A DNA stretch of 12,487 bases from Actinomycetes bacterium (GCA_021821585.1 JAKACF010000056.1:1-12487), one strand, 5' to 3'; shown: positions 1-6,541, counted from the first letter of the stretch. The notes: generated by a model not told the origin, from the sequence alone. Translations and numbers: made by a program.

Positions 1-298
1 CCCGCAGCCCGCCGAGGACGCCGACGGGGCGCCGGGCGGACCGACGGGCCGGGCGCCACCAAATGAAGCTGAAGGCGAACCACCCGGCGACGACAGCCGG
101 GACGAGCCAGAGGCCGTAGCCGAACAGGCCGCCCCAGCCGGTCCCGTACAGGCTGCCGGTGACGGCGAACACGACGAAGGCGAGCACGACGGCGGCGTGG
201 AAGCCGATCCGCCACCACGTGCGTGGTGCCCAGTCGGGATCGAGCTTGCGACGAGGCGGCGGCGACGACGGTCCGGCGGGGCGCCGGGACTCCGTCAT
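1..298 (-). CDS. Small two-helix membrane protein, 3' end missing (left edge)
   Basis: An open frame runs from an ATG at 298-296 to the left edge without a stop, giving 99 residues of an incomplete protein. Residues 1-30 are polar and basic with a proline run (SSPPPRRK), followed by two hydrophobic segments at about 31-50 (IGFHAAVVLAFVVFAVTGSL) and 58-81, rich in Trp, Gly and Phe. An Arg-rich stretch (RPARRSARRP) follows, which would place that end in the cytoplasm by the positive-inside rule. The start is 9 bases after the homogentisate dioxygenase stop and has no clear Shine-Dalgarno of its own, so it is probably translated by coupling as the last visible gene of the tyrosine-breakdown operon. 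I do not recognise the family. A role in membrane transport or anchoring linked to the pathway would be a guess. Codon use matches its neighbours. Confidence 0.7.
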   Translation of the reverse strand, partial: MTESRRPAGPSSPPPRRKLDPDWAPRTWWRIGFHAAVVLAFVVFAVTGSLYGTGWGGLFGYGLWLVPAVVAGWFAFSFIWWRPARRSARRPVGVLGGLR

Positions 299-307
299 CC
301 CGCGGCC

Positions 308-1471
308 TCAGGGCCGCCGGGCCCAGGTCCAGGGGTAGGCGTCGTCCTCCACGTCGAGGGCCGCCCGGGCGAGCTCGAGGGGACGGAAGGTGTCGATCAT
401 GACGGCCAGCTCCTCGGTCCGAGGCTTGCCGATGGCGGCCTCGACGCTTCCCGGCTGTGGGCCGTGGATGAACCCCGAGGGATGGAGGGAGACCGAGCCC
501 TGCCCGATCCCCGATCCGGCCCGGCTCATGAAGTCGCCTCCACAGTAGAAGAGCACCTCGTCGGAGTCGACGTTGGCGTGGTTGTAGGGGACGGGGATGG
601 CGTCCGGGTCGAAGTCGAACAGCCGGGGCACGAACGAGCAGACGACGAAGTTCGGACCGGCGAAGGTCTGGTGGGCCGGCGGCGGCTGGTGGACGCGTCC
701 GACGATCGGCTCGAAGTCGTGGATCGAGAGCGCCCAGGGGTACAGGCAGCCGTCCCAGCCGACGACGTCGAAGGGATGGTGCGCGTAGACGTAGCGTGTG
801 AGCCCTGCGCGGTTGCGCACGAGCACCTCGACGTCCTCCTCCTCGACGAGGAGCGGGCCGTCGGGGCCGCGGACGTCCCGCTCGGAGAAGGGGGCGCCCT
901 CCTTCAGCTGGCCGCGGGAGGAGAGGTAGCGGTCGGGGACGCTCACGTGGCCGCGGGCTTCGGCGACGAGGAGGCGGAGCGGCTCGCCGGCGTCGATCAC
1001 GAACCGGTGCGTCGTCGAGGTCGGGACGACGACGTAGTCGCCCTCGGCGATCTCGAGGGTGCCGAAGACGGTCTCGAGCCTCGCCCGGCCCGACTCCACG
1101 TAGACGAGCTCGTCACCGACGGCGTTGCGCGTGAGAGGGCTCGTCTCGGTGGCGACGGCGTAGGAGAGACGCACGTCGTCGTTGGCGAGCAGCAGCTGGC
1201 GGCCCGTCACCGGGTCACCGCCCTCCTTGCACTGGTGCAGCCTGAAGTGGCGGGGGAGGAGGGGATGGTTCGCCACGAGCCGGTCAGGCTCCTGCTCGAC
1301 CGCCTCGGCCGAGCGGATCGCCGTCGGCGCGTGGGCGTGGTACAGGAGCGCGCTCTCCTCCGAGAAGCCGTTCAACCCCATGAGCTCCTCCGCCCGAAGG
1401 CGCGAGGAGGCGTCCCGGTGGGCGGTGTGCCGCTTCCGGGGGAGGTCGCCGACCCGGCGGTAGTAGGGCAT
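308..1471 (-). CDS. hmgA: Homogentisate 1,2-dioxygenase
   Basis: Predicted cytoplasmic non-haem Fe(II) enzyme that opens the ring of homogentisate to maleylacetoacetate, the step after HPPD in tyrosine and phenylalanine breakdown. The 387-residue product has the two-cupin layout of the family: an N-terminal barrel (about 95-170, with GDYVVVPTSTTHRF) and a C-terminal catalytic barrel. Candidate iron ligands are H298 and D304 or E305 (NHANVDSDE), and H336 in LHPSGFIHGPQP (330-340). H251 (SIHDFEP) may match the catalytic histidine near residue 292 of the human enzyme. It is shorter than the human or Pseudomonas type (about 430-445) and its first metal motif appears one residue longer than HRNxMSE, so it belongs to a divergent bacterial branch. 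The ATG shares a base with the hppD stop (TGATG), showing translational coupling. The function is strongly supported by the gene pair; the exact ligand is inferred. Confidence 0.93.
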   Translation of the reverse strand: MPYYRRVGDLPRKRHTAHRDASSRLRAEELMGLNGFSEESALLYHAHAPTAIRSAEAVEQEPDRLVANHPLLPRHFRLHQCKEGGDPVTGRQLLLANDDVRLSYAVATETSPLTRNAVGDELVYVESGRARLETVFGTLEIAEGDYVVVPTSTTHRFVIDAGEPLRLLVAEARGHVSVPDRYLSSRGQLKEGAPFSERDVRGPDGPLLVEEEDVEVLVRNRAGLTRYVYAHHPFDVVGWDGCLYPWALSIHDFEPIVGRVHQPPPAHQTFAGPNFVVCSFVPRLFDFDPDAIPVPYNHANVDSDEVLFYCGGDFMSRAGSGIGQGSVSLHPSGFIHGPQPGSVEAAIGKPRTEELAVMIDTFRPLELARAALDVEDDAYPWTWARRP

Positions 1472-2670
1472 CAGAGGTTGCCCCGGCGCTCCTGCTCGCG
1501 CTCGAGGGCGACGAAGAGCGCCTTGAAGTTGCCGTTGCCGAAGCCGCGCGACCCGTGACGCTCGATGAGCTCGAAGAAGACCGTCGGGCGGTCCTGGTTC
1601 ATGCGGGAGAAGATCTGGAGGAGGTAGCCCTCGTCGTCGCGGTCCGCCAGGATGCCGTGGCGCTGCAGGACCGCGATGTCGAGGTCGAGGTCGGCGAAGC
1701 GCCCCCGGAGGTCCTCGTAGTAGGTGTCCGGCACCCGCATGAACTCGATGCCGCGGGCCTCGAGCGCCTGCACGGAGGCGACGATGTCATCCGTGTTGAT
1801 CGCCATGTGCTGCAGACCGGGTCCGTTGTAGAAGTCGAGGTACTCGTCCACCTGCGAGCGCTTCTTGCCGGGCGCCGGCTCGTTGATCGGGAACTTGATC
1901 CGGCCGACGCCGTCGGAGACCACCTTCGACATGAGGGCCGAGTACTCCGTCGAGATGTCGTCGTCGGTGAAGCCCTGGATGAGCTGGAAGCCGAGCACCT
2001 TCTCGTAGAACTCCACCCAGAAGTTCATCCGGTTGAGCTCCACGTTCGCCACCGAGTGGTCGAAGTCGAGCAGGCCGACGGAGGGCAGGGGGTCCTGCGG
2101 GCCGCTGCGGGGTTCGTAGCCGGGCGCGAAGACGCCGGCGTAGTCCCTCCTCTCGACGAAGGTGTGCACGGTCTCGCCGTAGGCGGCGATCGTCGCCCTG
2201 CGGATGACGCCGTGGTCGTCCTTCTCCTCGTAGGGCGCCCGTACGGGGACCGCCCCCCGCCGGACCGCCTCCCGGAAGGCGGCCTCGGCGTCGGTCACCC
2301 GGAGAGAGATGTCCCGCACGCCGTCGCCGTGGCGGGCGACGTGGCGGGAGATCTCGGTTCCCTCCCGCAGCGACGAGGTGACGACGAGGCGGAGCTTGCC
2401 CTGCTGGAGGACGTAGGAGGCCTTGTCCCGGACGCCGGTCTCGGCGCCGGCGTAGGCCACGAGGTCGAAGCCCCAGGCGGTGCGGTAGAAGTGCGCAGCC
2501 TGAAGGGCGTTGCCGACCCAGAGCTCGAGGGCGTCGACCGCCTCCAAGTCGAGGGGGTCGGTCCCGGCGACCCCGGTGGTGGCGGTGTCGGCTGCGAGGG
2601 TCGACGGAGGGGCCGCCGGGGCCCCGACCGTGCCTGAGCTCTCCGAGACAGACGGGGTCGTGGTGCTCAT
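1471..2670 (-). CDS. hppD: 4-hydroxyphenylpyruvate dioxygenase
   Basis: Predicted cytoplasmic Fe(II) enzyme converting 4-hydroxyphenylpyruvate to homogentisate, which hmgA next door then cleaves. The 399-residue product has the paired vicinal-oxygen-chelate fold: the N-terminal half at about 43-175 (ALELWVGNALQAAHFYRTAW) and the catalytic half at about 198-390. The iron triad is visible: H205 (LLDFDHSVANV), H288 (GPGLQHMAINT) and E367 (TVFFELIERHG). The C-terminal GFGNGNFKALF is a family signature. Residues 1-40 are Ala/Thr/Ser-rich and probably disordered. The frame is open further upstream, but I chose the ATG at 2670 because AGGAGG lies 9 bases before it (2680-2685) and homology starts soon after. 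The gene follows the oxidoreductase by 119 bases and overlaps hmgA by one base. Family identity is near certain; the close relative hydroxymandelate synthase is unlikely given the hmgA partner. Confidence 0.96.
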   Translation of the reverse strand: MSTTTPSVSESSGTVGAPAAPPSTLAADTATTGVAGTDPLDLEAVDALELWVGNALQAAHFYRTAWGFDLVAYAGAETGVRDKASYVLQQGKLRLVVTSSLREGTEISRHVARHGDGVRDISLRVTDAEAAFREAVRRGAVPVRAPYEEKDDHGVIRRATIAAYGETVHTFVERRDYAGVFAPGYEPRSGPQDPLPSVGLLDFDHSVANVELNRMNFWVEFYEKVLGFQLIQGFTDDDISTEYSALMSKVVSDGVGRIKFPINEPAPGKKRSQVDEYLDFYNGPGLQHMAINTDDIVASVQALEARGIEFMRVPDTYYEDLRGRFADLDLDIAVLQRHGILADRDDEGYLLQIFSRMNQDRPTVFFELIERHGSRGFGNGNFKALFVALEREQERRGNL

Positions 2671-2679
2671 GATTCGCTC

Positions 2680-2685
2680 CCTCCT
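2680..2685 (-). promoter_or_regulatory. Ribosome binding site of hppD
   Basis: On the minus strand AGGAGG lies 9 bases before the ATG at 2670. It decides the start against the 85-codon upstream extension of the same frame. Confidence 0.8.
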
Positions 2686-2693
2686 CGTGCGCT

Positions 2694-2750
2694 GGACGTC
2701 GCCGTAGGACGTCGTGGTCCCTGTCCAGGTCCTGACGATACCGGCGCCGG
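2694..2750 (-). promoter_or_regulatory. Possible hppD promoter and operator region
   Basis: The 119-base gap before hppD holds three signals. The first is two exact copies of GGACGTCG at 2694-2701 and 2707-2714 (plus-strand reading), 13 bases apart, each containing the palindrome GACGTC. The second is a TATCGT box (minus strand, 2740-2735) that fits a TANNNT -10 element and would give a leader of roughly 58 bases. The third is a perfect palindrome CCGGCGCCGG at 2741-2750 just upstream of that box. I see no good -35. Short GC palindromes are common by chance in such DNA, so the direct repeat is the more telling part; it would sit just downstream of the start of transcription, where a repressor could act. 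Confidence 0.35.
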
Positions 2751-2783
2751 CCAGAGGGCGGGTGCCGGAGCCCCGCCCGTCCC

Positions 2784-2808
2784 CGCCCGCTAGCGGCACT
2801 GGCGGGCG
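2784..2808 (-). terminator. Hairpin over the oxidoreductase stop codon
   Basis: Seven perfect pairs (CGCCCGC at 2784-2790 with GCGGGCG at 2802-2808) enclose an 11-base loop. The oxidoreductase stop TAG (2792-2790) sits at the edge of the loop. No T-tract follows on the minus strand, so this would be a U-less or Rho-assisted terminator, or a messenger-stabilising hairpin. It suggests hppD is at least partly separate from the upstream gene. Confidence 0.4.
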
Positions 2809-4307
2809 AGGTCGAGATAGGCGGGCCCGAGCGCCTCGGCGTAGGTCGGGAACGGGTGGACCGTCTCGGTCAGCAGCCCGAGCGGCACCTCGGCCCGGAT
2901 GGCGAGGGCGACCTCGTTCATCCACTCGTCCGCCCGCGGCCCGAATGCGCCCCCTCCGACGATCACGCGCCGCCGCCGGTCGGCGACGAGGACGAGGCTT
3001 CCTCCGGCCTCGGCGGCGACGACCGGCGCGCCTGCTCCCTCGTCGATGAGCATCGTGCCCTCGGAGTCGGCCCGTGCCGTCTCACCGAGGTCCATGGTGG
3101 CAACCGCGACGGAGAGTCCCTGTCGGTCCGCCTCGGCCCGGGTCAGGCCGACCGTGCTGAGCGGGGGATCGGTGTAGACACAACGCGGGATGGCGCGATG
3201 GTCCGCCCGTCGCGCCCCGCCCAGCAGGTTCGAGGCGATGACCCGGGCCTGGTACTTGGCGGCGTGGGTGAAGGGAGCGATCCCGTTGACGTCCCCTGCG
3301 GCGAAGAGGTCGTCCCGGCCCTCGACGGCGCAGCGCTCGTCGACCTTCAGCGCACCGGTGTCCGCGTCCGGGGTGATGCCGAGCGACTCGAGCCCGAGGC
3401 CGTCGACCGCCGGCCGCCGCCCGGTCGCGACCACGAGCCGGTCGGTTGCGAGCTGCTCGCCGCCCTCGAGGTCGAGGATGGTCCCCCCACCACCCCGGCG
3501 GACGCCGGCCAGCCTGGCGGACGGCCGCACGGCGACCCCGAGGCGCTCGAGGTGCGCCCTCAGCGCCTCGCCGAGCTCGGGCTCCTCCCCTGCGAGCAGC
3601 CGCTCGGAGGACTCGAGGAGAAGGACGCTCGAGCCGAACCTGGCGTAGATCTCCGCCAGCTCGCAGCCGACCGGCCCTCCGCCGAGGATGGCGATCGCCG
3701 CCGGTCGCTCCGGGCTGCTCAGGGCGTCGTCGCTCGTCCAGTACGGCACCTCGTCGAGTCCCTCGACGGGGGGCAGGGCGGGGAGCGACCCGGTGGCGAC
3801 GACGAGCCGCTCGAAGGCGAGCTCGCGCTGCTCGCCTGCCGCCGACTCGACGAGCAGCCGGCCCGGGCCGCTCACGCGCCCGCGGCCCCGGACGACCTCC
3901 ACACCCAACGAGCGGAGATCGCGGGCGTGGCTTGTGTCGTCGCGCCCCTCGGCGACACCGTCCCGGCGTCGGGCGGCGACGGCGTAGGCGCCCTCCGGGT
4001 TGTCTCTGGGGCAGTCCGCCACCACCGCTCCGAAGGACCTGGCCGTGGCGACCAGGCTCCGCAGCCCCGCCGAGCGCAGCATCGCCTTGGAGGGCATGCA
4101 GGCATAGAAGGGGCACTGGCCCCCGACGAGGCGCTCCTCGACCACCGCGAGGCGCCACCGCCGGTCGCCGCCCTCGCCCTCGCCCTCGCGCAGCGCGGAG
4201 CACAGCTCCTCTGCTGCCGATCCGCCTCCGAGAACGACGACGTCATAGGACGCCGATGCTGGCAGGGGCATGCCAGTCTCGCCGTCGGGGTATCCAGTGC
4301 TTGACAT
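2790..4307 (-). CDS. FAD-dependent pyridine nucleotide-disulfide oxidoreductase (Lpd/MerA-like)
   Basis: A 505-residue class I flavin disulfide reductase, predicted soluble. It has the FAD-binding motif VVVLGGGSA (23-31), the redox disulfide C65/C70 in GGQCPFYACMPSK, the NAD(P) motif ILGGGPVGCELA (207-218) with E232 at the end of the second strand (favouring NADH over NADPH), ATGRRP (294-299), FAAGDVNG (335-342), and a C-terminal dimerisation domain from about 375. In true lipoamide dehydrogenases and glutathione reductases the partner subunit supplies a His-Glu pair in HPTxxE. Here the aligned text is FPTYAE (486-491): the Glu remains (E491) but the His is Phe. The natural substrate is therefore probably not dihydrolipoamide; it may be a quinone, a metal ion or another disulfide. 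The ATG at 4307 has no Shine-Dalgarno. An in-frame ATG at 4271 puts the FAD fold 9 residues in and is a fair alternative. The gene is divergent from the membrane-protein gene at 4392. Confidence 0.88.
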   Translation of the reverse strand: MSSTGYPDGETGMPLPASASYDVVVLGGGSAAEELCSALREGEGEGGDRRWRLAVVEERLVGGQCPFYACMPSKAMLRSAGLRSLVATARSFGAVVADCPRDNPEGAYAVAARRRDGVAEGRDDTSHARDLRSLGVEVVRGRGRVSGPGRLLVESAAGEQRELAFERLVVATGSLPALPPVEGLDEVPYWTSDDALSSPERPAAIAILGGGPVGCELAEIYARFGSSVLLLESSERLLAGEEPELGEALRAHLERLGVAVRPSARLAGVRRGGGGTILDLEGGEQLATDRLVVATGRRPAVDGLGLESLGITPDADTGALKVDERCAVEGRDDLFAAGDVNGIAPFTHAAKYQARVIASNLLGGARRADHRAIPRCVYTDPPLSTVGLTRAEADRQGLSVAVATMDLGETARADSEGTMLIDEGAGAPVVAAEAGGSLVLVADRRRRVIVGGGAFGPRADEWMNEVALAIRAEVPLGLLTETVHPFPTYAEALGPAYLDLARQCR

Positions 4308-4378
4308 ACGTGCCCGATACCCGCTCCCGGACTCGGCGCCACGTCGTCGGGCGGACCCGGGGGCTGGTCGGACGCCAA

Positions 4379-4384
4379 GGAGGA
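4379..4384 (+). promoter_or_regulatory. Ribosome binding site of the 4392 gene
   Basis: AAGGAGGA (4377-4384) is a near-perfect Shine-Dalgarno ending 8 bases before GTG at 4392. It decides in favour of the GTG start. The ATG at 4384 is in another frame. Confidence 0.75.
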
Positions 4385-4391
4385 TGAGACC

Positions 4392-5051
4392 GTGTTTGCA
4401 AGGTCACGTCATGAGTTCGAGCCGCGGATGCCGGGGTCCCCACGCGTGGAGGACCCGGTCTTCGACCAGCCCGTCGGGACGGGCGGAGGTTCGGTCGCCA
4501 ATCCGAGCAGGGTCGTCTCGCCCGCGACGGCGCCGGTAGTGGTCAACCCCGGTGCCGGTGCGAGCCTCGGGACGGTCGGCCTGCTCACGCTGCTCGTCGG
4601 AGCCTGGGCGGGGATCATCCCGTTCGTCGGCCCTCTCTTCGGCTTCAACGCCACGGGAACACCGGCGTGGACCTGGAGCCTCGAGCATGCGCTCGTGTGG
4701 CTCGTCCCTGGTGCCGTGGCGGTCGTCTTCGGGATGACGATGCTCGCCCTGGCGCCGATGGCGCGCACCGGGATGAGTCGCATCGGGCCGATGTGGGAGG
4801 GATTCATCGTCGCCTGCTGCGGCTCGTGGCTCGTCATCAGCCCGGTTGCCTGGCGGGTGCTCGAGGGCGCACGCTCGATCCGCCCGGCGGGCACGACCAC
4901 CGAGCTCGTCTACTGGATCGGCTACGACCTCGGTCCCGGCGTGCTGCTCGCCGTCCTCGGCGGTATGGCGATGGGGATCGCCATGCTGACCCGGCGCGAG
5001 CGGTCGGTCAGCCGCCCGGTGACGGTGCGAGGTGAGCAGGTGGCGGCCTAG
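4392..5051 (+). CDS. Four-helix membrane protein with an SPW-like motif
   Basis: A 219-residue protein of unknown function starting at GTG behind a strong Shine-Dalgarno. Residues 1-55 are hydrophilic and probably disordered, with no signal peptide. Four membrane segments follow at about 59-84, 98-121, 135-156 and 180-200, and the protein ends in a short basic tail (TRRERSVSRP). The third segment reads GFIVACCGSWLVISPVAW, which resembles the G-x-W-L-x-x-S-P pattern of SPW-repeat membrane proteins. That match is by eye and weak. It is not an amino-acid antiporter (far too short), so it is not a GadC partner for the neighbouring decarboxylase. It is divergent from the oxidoreductase, with 84 bases between, and convergent with gadB across a hairpin. 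No role can be assigned from the sequence. Confidence 0.75.
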   Translation: MFARSRHEFEPRMPGSPRVEDPVFDQPVGTGGGSVANPSRVVSPATAPVVVNPGAGASLGTVGLLTLLVGAWAGIIPFVGPLFGFNATGTPAWTWSLEHALVWLVPGAVAVVFGMTMLALAPMARTGMSRIGPMWEGFIVACCGSWLVISPVAWRVLEGARSIRPAGTTTELVYWIGYDLGPGVLLAVLGGMAMGIAMLTRRERSVSRPVTVRGEQVAA

Positions 5052-5066
5052 GCCTCTGTGACCCGC

Positions 5067-5110
5067 AGCGCACCGCCTCCCACCTGATCAGTGGTGGAAG
5101 GCGGTGCGCT
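5067..5110. terminator. Bidirectional hairpin between convergent genes
   Basis: The arms at 5067-5084 and 5093-5110 pair at 17 of 18 positions (12 pairs, one A-C mismatch, 5 pairs). The 8-base loop (5085-5092) contains the palindrome TGATCA and the gadB stop codon (5090-5088). The right arm is therefore the coding sequence for the last residues of gadB. No T-tract follows on either strand, as is common for terminators in GC-rich actinobacteria. It would serve both convergent genes. Confidence 0.75.
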
Positions 5111-6488
5111 CGGTCGCGTCCGCCACCCGGACGGCGGCTCCGGCACCGAGGCGTCGTGTGACCGTCCGGAGGTCGTCGAGCAGCATCTCGGCGAGGTCCC
5201 GAGAGAACCCGTTGCGCACGACGACACGGAGCACCGAGATCTTCTCCATGCCCGGCGGCATCGCATAGGCGGGAACGAGCCATCCCCGCCCGCGCAGCAC
5301 CTCGGAGACGTCGTAGACGCTGAAGGGGGCTGCCGGCGTCGTCGTGAAGGCGAACACCGGGATCCCGCGCCGGCGGGGGATGAGCTCGTACTCGTCCATG
5401 GCGGCGATCTCGCCGGCGAGCCAGTCGGCGGTCTGGCGGCAGGCAGCCTGCACGTCGGTGTAGCCCCGCCGGCCGAGCCGGAGGAAGTTGAAGTACTGCC
5501 CGACCACGTGGGCTCCCGGGCGGGAGAAGTTGAGGGCGAAGGTGGGCATCTGCCCACCGAGGTAGTCGACGTTGAAGACGAGCTCGGCGGGGAGAGCGGA
5601 GGCGTCGCGCCAGACGATCCAGCCGACACCGGGGTAGACGAGCCCGTACTTGTGGCCCGAGGTGTTGATCGACTGGACGCGGGGCAGGCGGAAGTCCCAC
5701 TCGAGGTCCTCGTCCACGAAGGGCGCGACCATGGCCCCGCTCGCCCCGTCGACATGCACGGGGACGTCGGGCCCGCCCGAGGCGGCCAGCGAGTCGAGGG
5801 CGTCGCAGATCTCCTTCACGGGCTCGTAGGCCCCGTCGTATGTCGACCCGAGGACCGCCACGACGCCGATCGTGTTCTCGTCGCAGTGGGCGGCCGCCGT
5901 CTCGGCGGTGAGGTGGGCCACCTCCGGGCCCACGTCGACGAGGCGGGCCTCGACGTCGAAGTAGCGGCAGAACTTCTCCCAGCAGACCTGGACGTTGGCG
6001 CCCATCACGAGGTTCGGCCGGTCGACCCCGAGCCCCTGCTGGCGACGCCGGTCCCGCCAGCGCCACTTGAGGGCGAGACCCCCGAGCATGCAAGCCTCGC
6101 TCGAGCCCGCCGTCGAGCAGCCGGTCGCCTCCTCGCTCTCGTCGGCGTGCCACAGCCGGGCGAGGATGTTGACGCAACGGCGCTCGAGCTCGGCGGTCTG
6201 GGGGTACTCGTCCTTGTCGATCATGTTCTTCTCGGCGCACTCGGTCATGAGCTGGCGTGCCTCGGGCTCCATCCAGGTGGTGACGAAGGTGGCGAGGTTG
6301 AGGCGGGCGTTGCCGTCGAGCATCAGCTCGTCGTGGACGATCTGGTAGGCGGTCGCCGCCGGCATGGGGTCGTCGGCGAGGGCGAACTTCGGCACCTCCC
6401 CGGTCTCGAGGTCCTGCGCGAATTGGGGACGGACGGCGACGGGCTCGGCGGCACGCTCGGGCGTCGTCTCGTTGGCGTGGAGGGGCAT
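5088..6488 (-). CDS. gadB: Glutamate decarboxylase (PLP-dependent)
   Basis: Predicted cytoplasmic enzyme converting glutamate to GABA and CO2, consuming a proton. The product has 466 residues, the same length as E. coli GadB, and aligns by eye over its whole length. The PLP-binding lysine is K280 in SINTSGHKYGL. D247 in HVDGASG contacts the PLP ring nitrogen, and GCSTAGSSEA (123-132) is the phosphate and substrate loop. VRNGFSRDLAEMLLDDL near 424-440 is the typical C-terminal domain. The chain ends AFHH; in E. coli GadB a histidine at 465 in the flexible tail closes the active site at neutral pH, and H465 here may do the same. No gadC antiporter is next to it. The start has no Shine-Dalgarno but sits 6 bases after AACGCT, so the transcript may be leaderless. 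It is divergent from the dehydrogenase at 6542. Confidence 0.95.
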   Translation of the reverse strand: MPLHANETTPERAAEPVAVRPQFAQDLETGEVPKFALADDPMPAATAYQIVHDELMLDGNARLNLATFVTTWMEPEARQLMTECAEKNMIDKDEYPQTAELERRCVNILARLWHADESEEATGCSTAGSSEACMLGGLALKWRWRDRRRQQGLGVDRPNLVMGANVQVCWEKFCRYFDVEARLVDVGPEVAHLTAETAAAHCDENTIGVVAVLGSTYDGAYEPVKEICDALDSLAASGGPDVPVHVDGASGAMVAPFVDEDLEWDFRLPRVQSINTSGHKYGLVYPGVGWIVWRDASALPAELVFNVDYLGGQMPTFALNFSRPGAHVVGQYFNFLRLGRRGYTDVQAACRQTADWLAGEIAAMDEYELIPRRRGIPVFAFTTTPAAPFSVYDVSEVLRGRGWLVPAYAMPPGMEKISVLRVVVRNGFSRDLAEMLLDDLRTVTRRLGAGAAVRVADATERTAFHH

Positions 6489-6512
6489 TCCCGTAGCGTT
6501 GCACGGCGGAGG

Positions 6513-6529
6513 ACCGGCGCGTCGCCGGT
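6513..6529. promoter_or_regulatory. 17-base inverted repeat between gadB and SDR, candidate operator
   Basis: A perfect ACCGGCG-CGT-CGCCGGT repeat lies within the 53 bases between the two divergent starts. It begins 25 bases upstream of the gadB ATG, and its last T is the first base of the TAGCGT -10 box of the dehydrogenase. A dimeric regulator bound here would cover both promoters. Binding is inferred; the symmetry is directly visible. Confidence 0.45.
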
Positions 6530-6534
6530 AGCGT
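6529..6534 (+). promoter_or_regulatory. -10 box of the SDR gene, leaderless
   Basis: TAGCGT fits TANNNT and ends 7 bases before the ATG at 6542, so transcription would begin at or next to the start codon. No Shine-Dalgarno is present, consistent with a leaderless transcript. Confidence 0.55.
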
Positions 6535-6541
6535 CGGCTCG

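Noticed and set aside
197..1558. Long plus-strand open frame (453 codons) across hmgA
   Set aside because: It is antisense to a clear homogentisate dioxygenase, has Val/Asp/Arg-rich composition without domains, and arises from third-position GC bias.
2671..2925. N-terminal extension of hppD to 2925
   Set aside because: It would overlap the oxidoreductase 3' end, is Arg/Pro-rich and not homologous, and the AGGAGG at 2680-2685 points to the ATG at 2670.
2856..4304. Plus-strand open frame of 482 codons opposite the flavin oxidoreductase
   Set aside because: The complementary strand carries intact FAD, NAD and redox-disulfide motifs; this frame has no recognisable motif.
4301..4306. Perfect TTGACA on the plus strand as a -35 box for the 4392 gene
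   Set aside because: No -10 box stands 16-18 bases downstream; the hexamer there is CTCCCG. Probably chance at the start of the divergent gene.
2790..4307. Lipoamide dehydrogenase (E3) of a pyruvate or branched-chain dehydrogenase complex
   Set aside because: The catalytic His is missing and no E1 or E2 gene is nearby.
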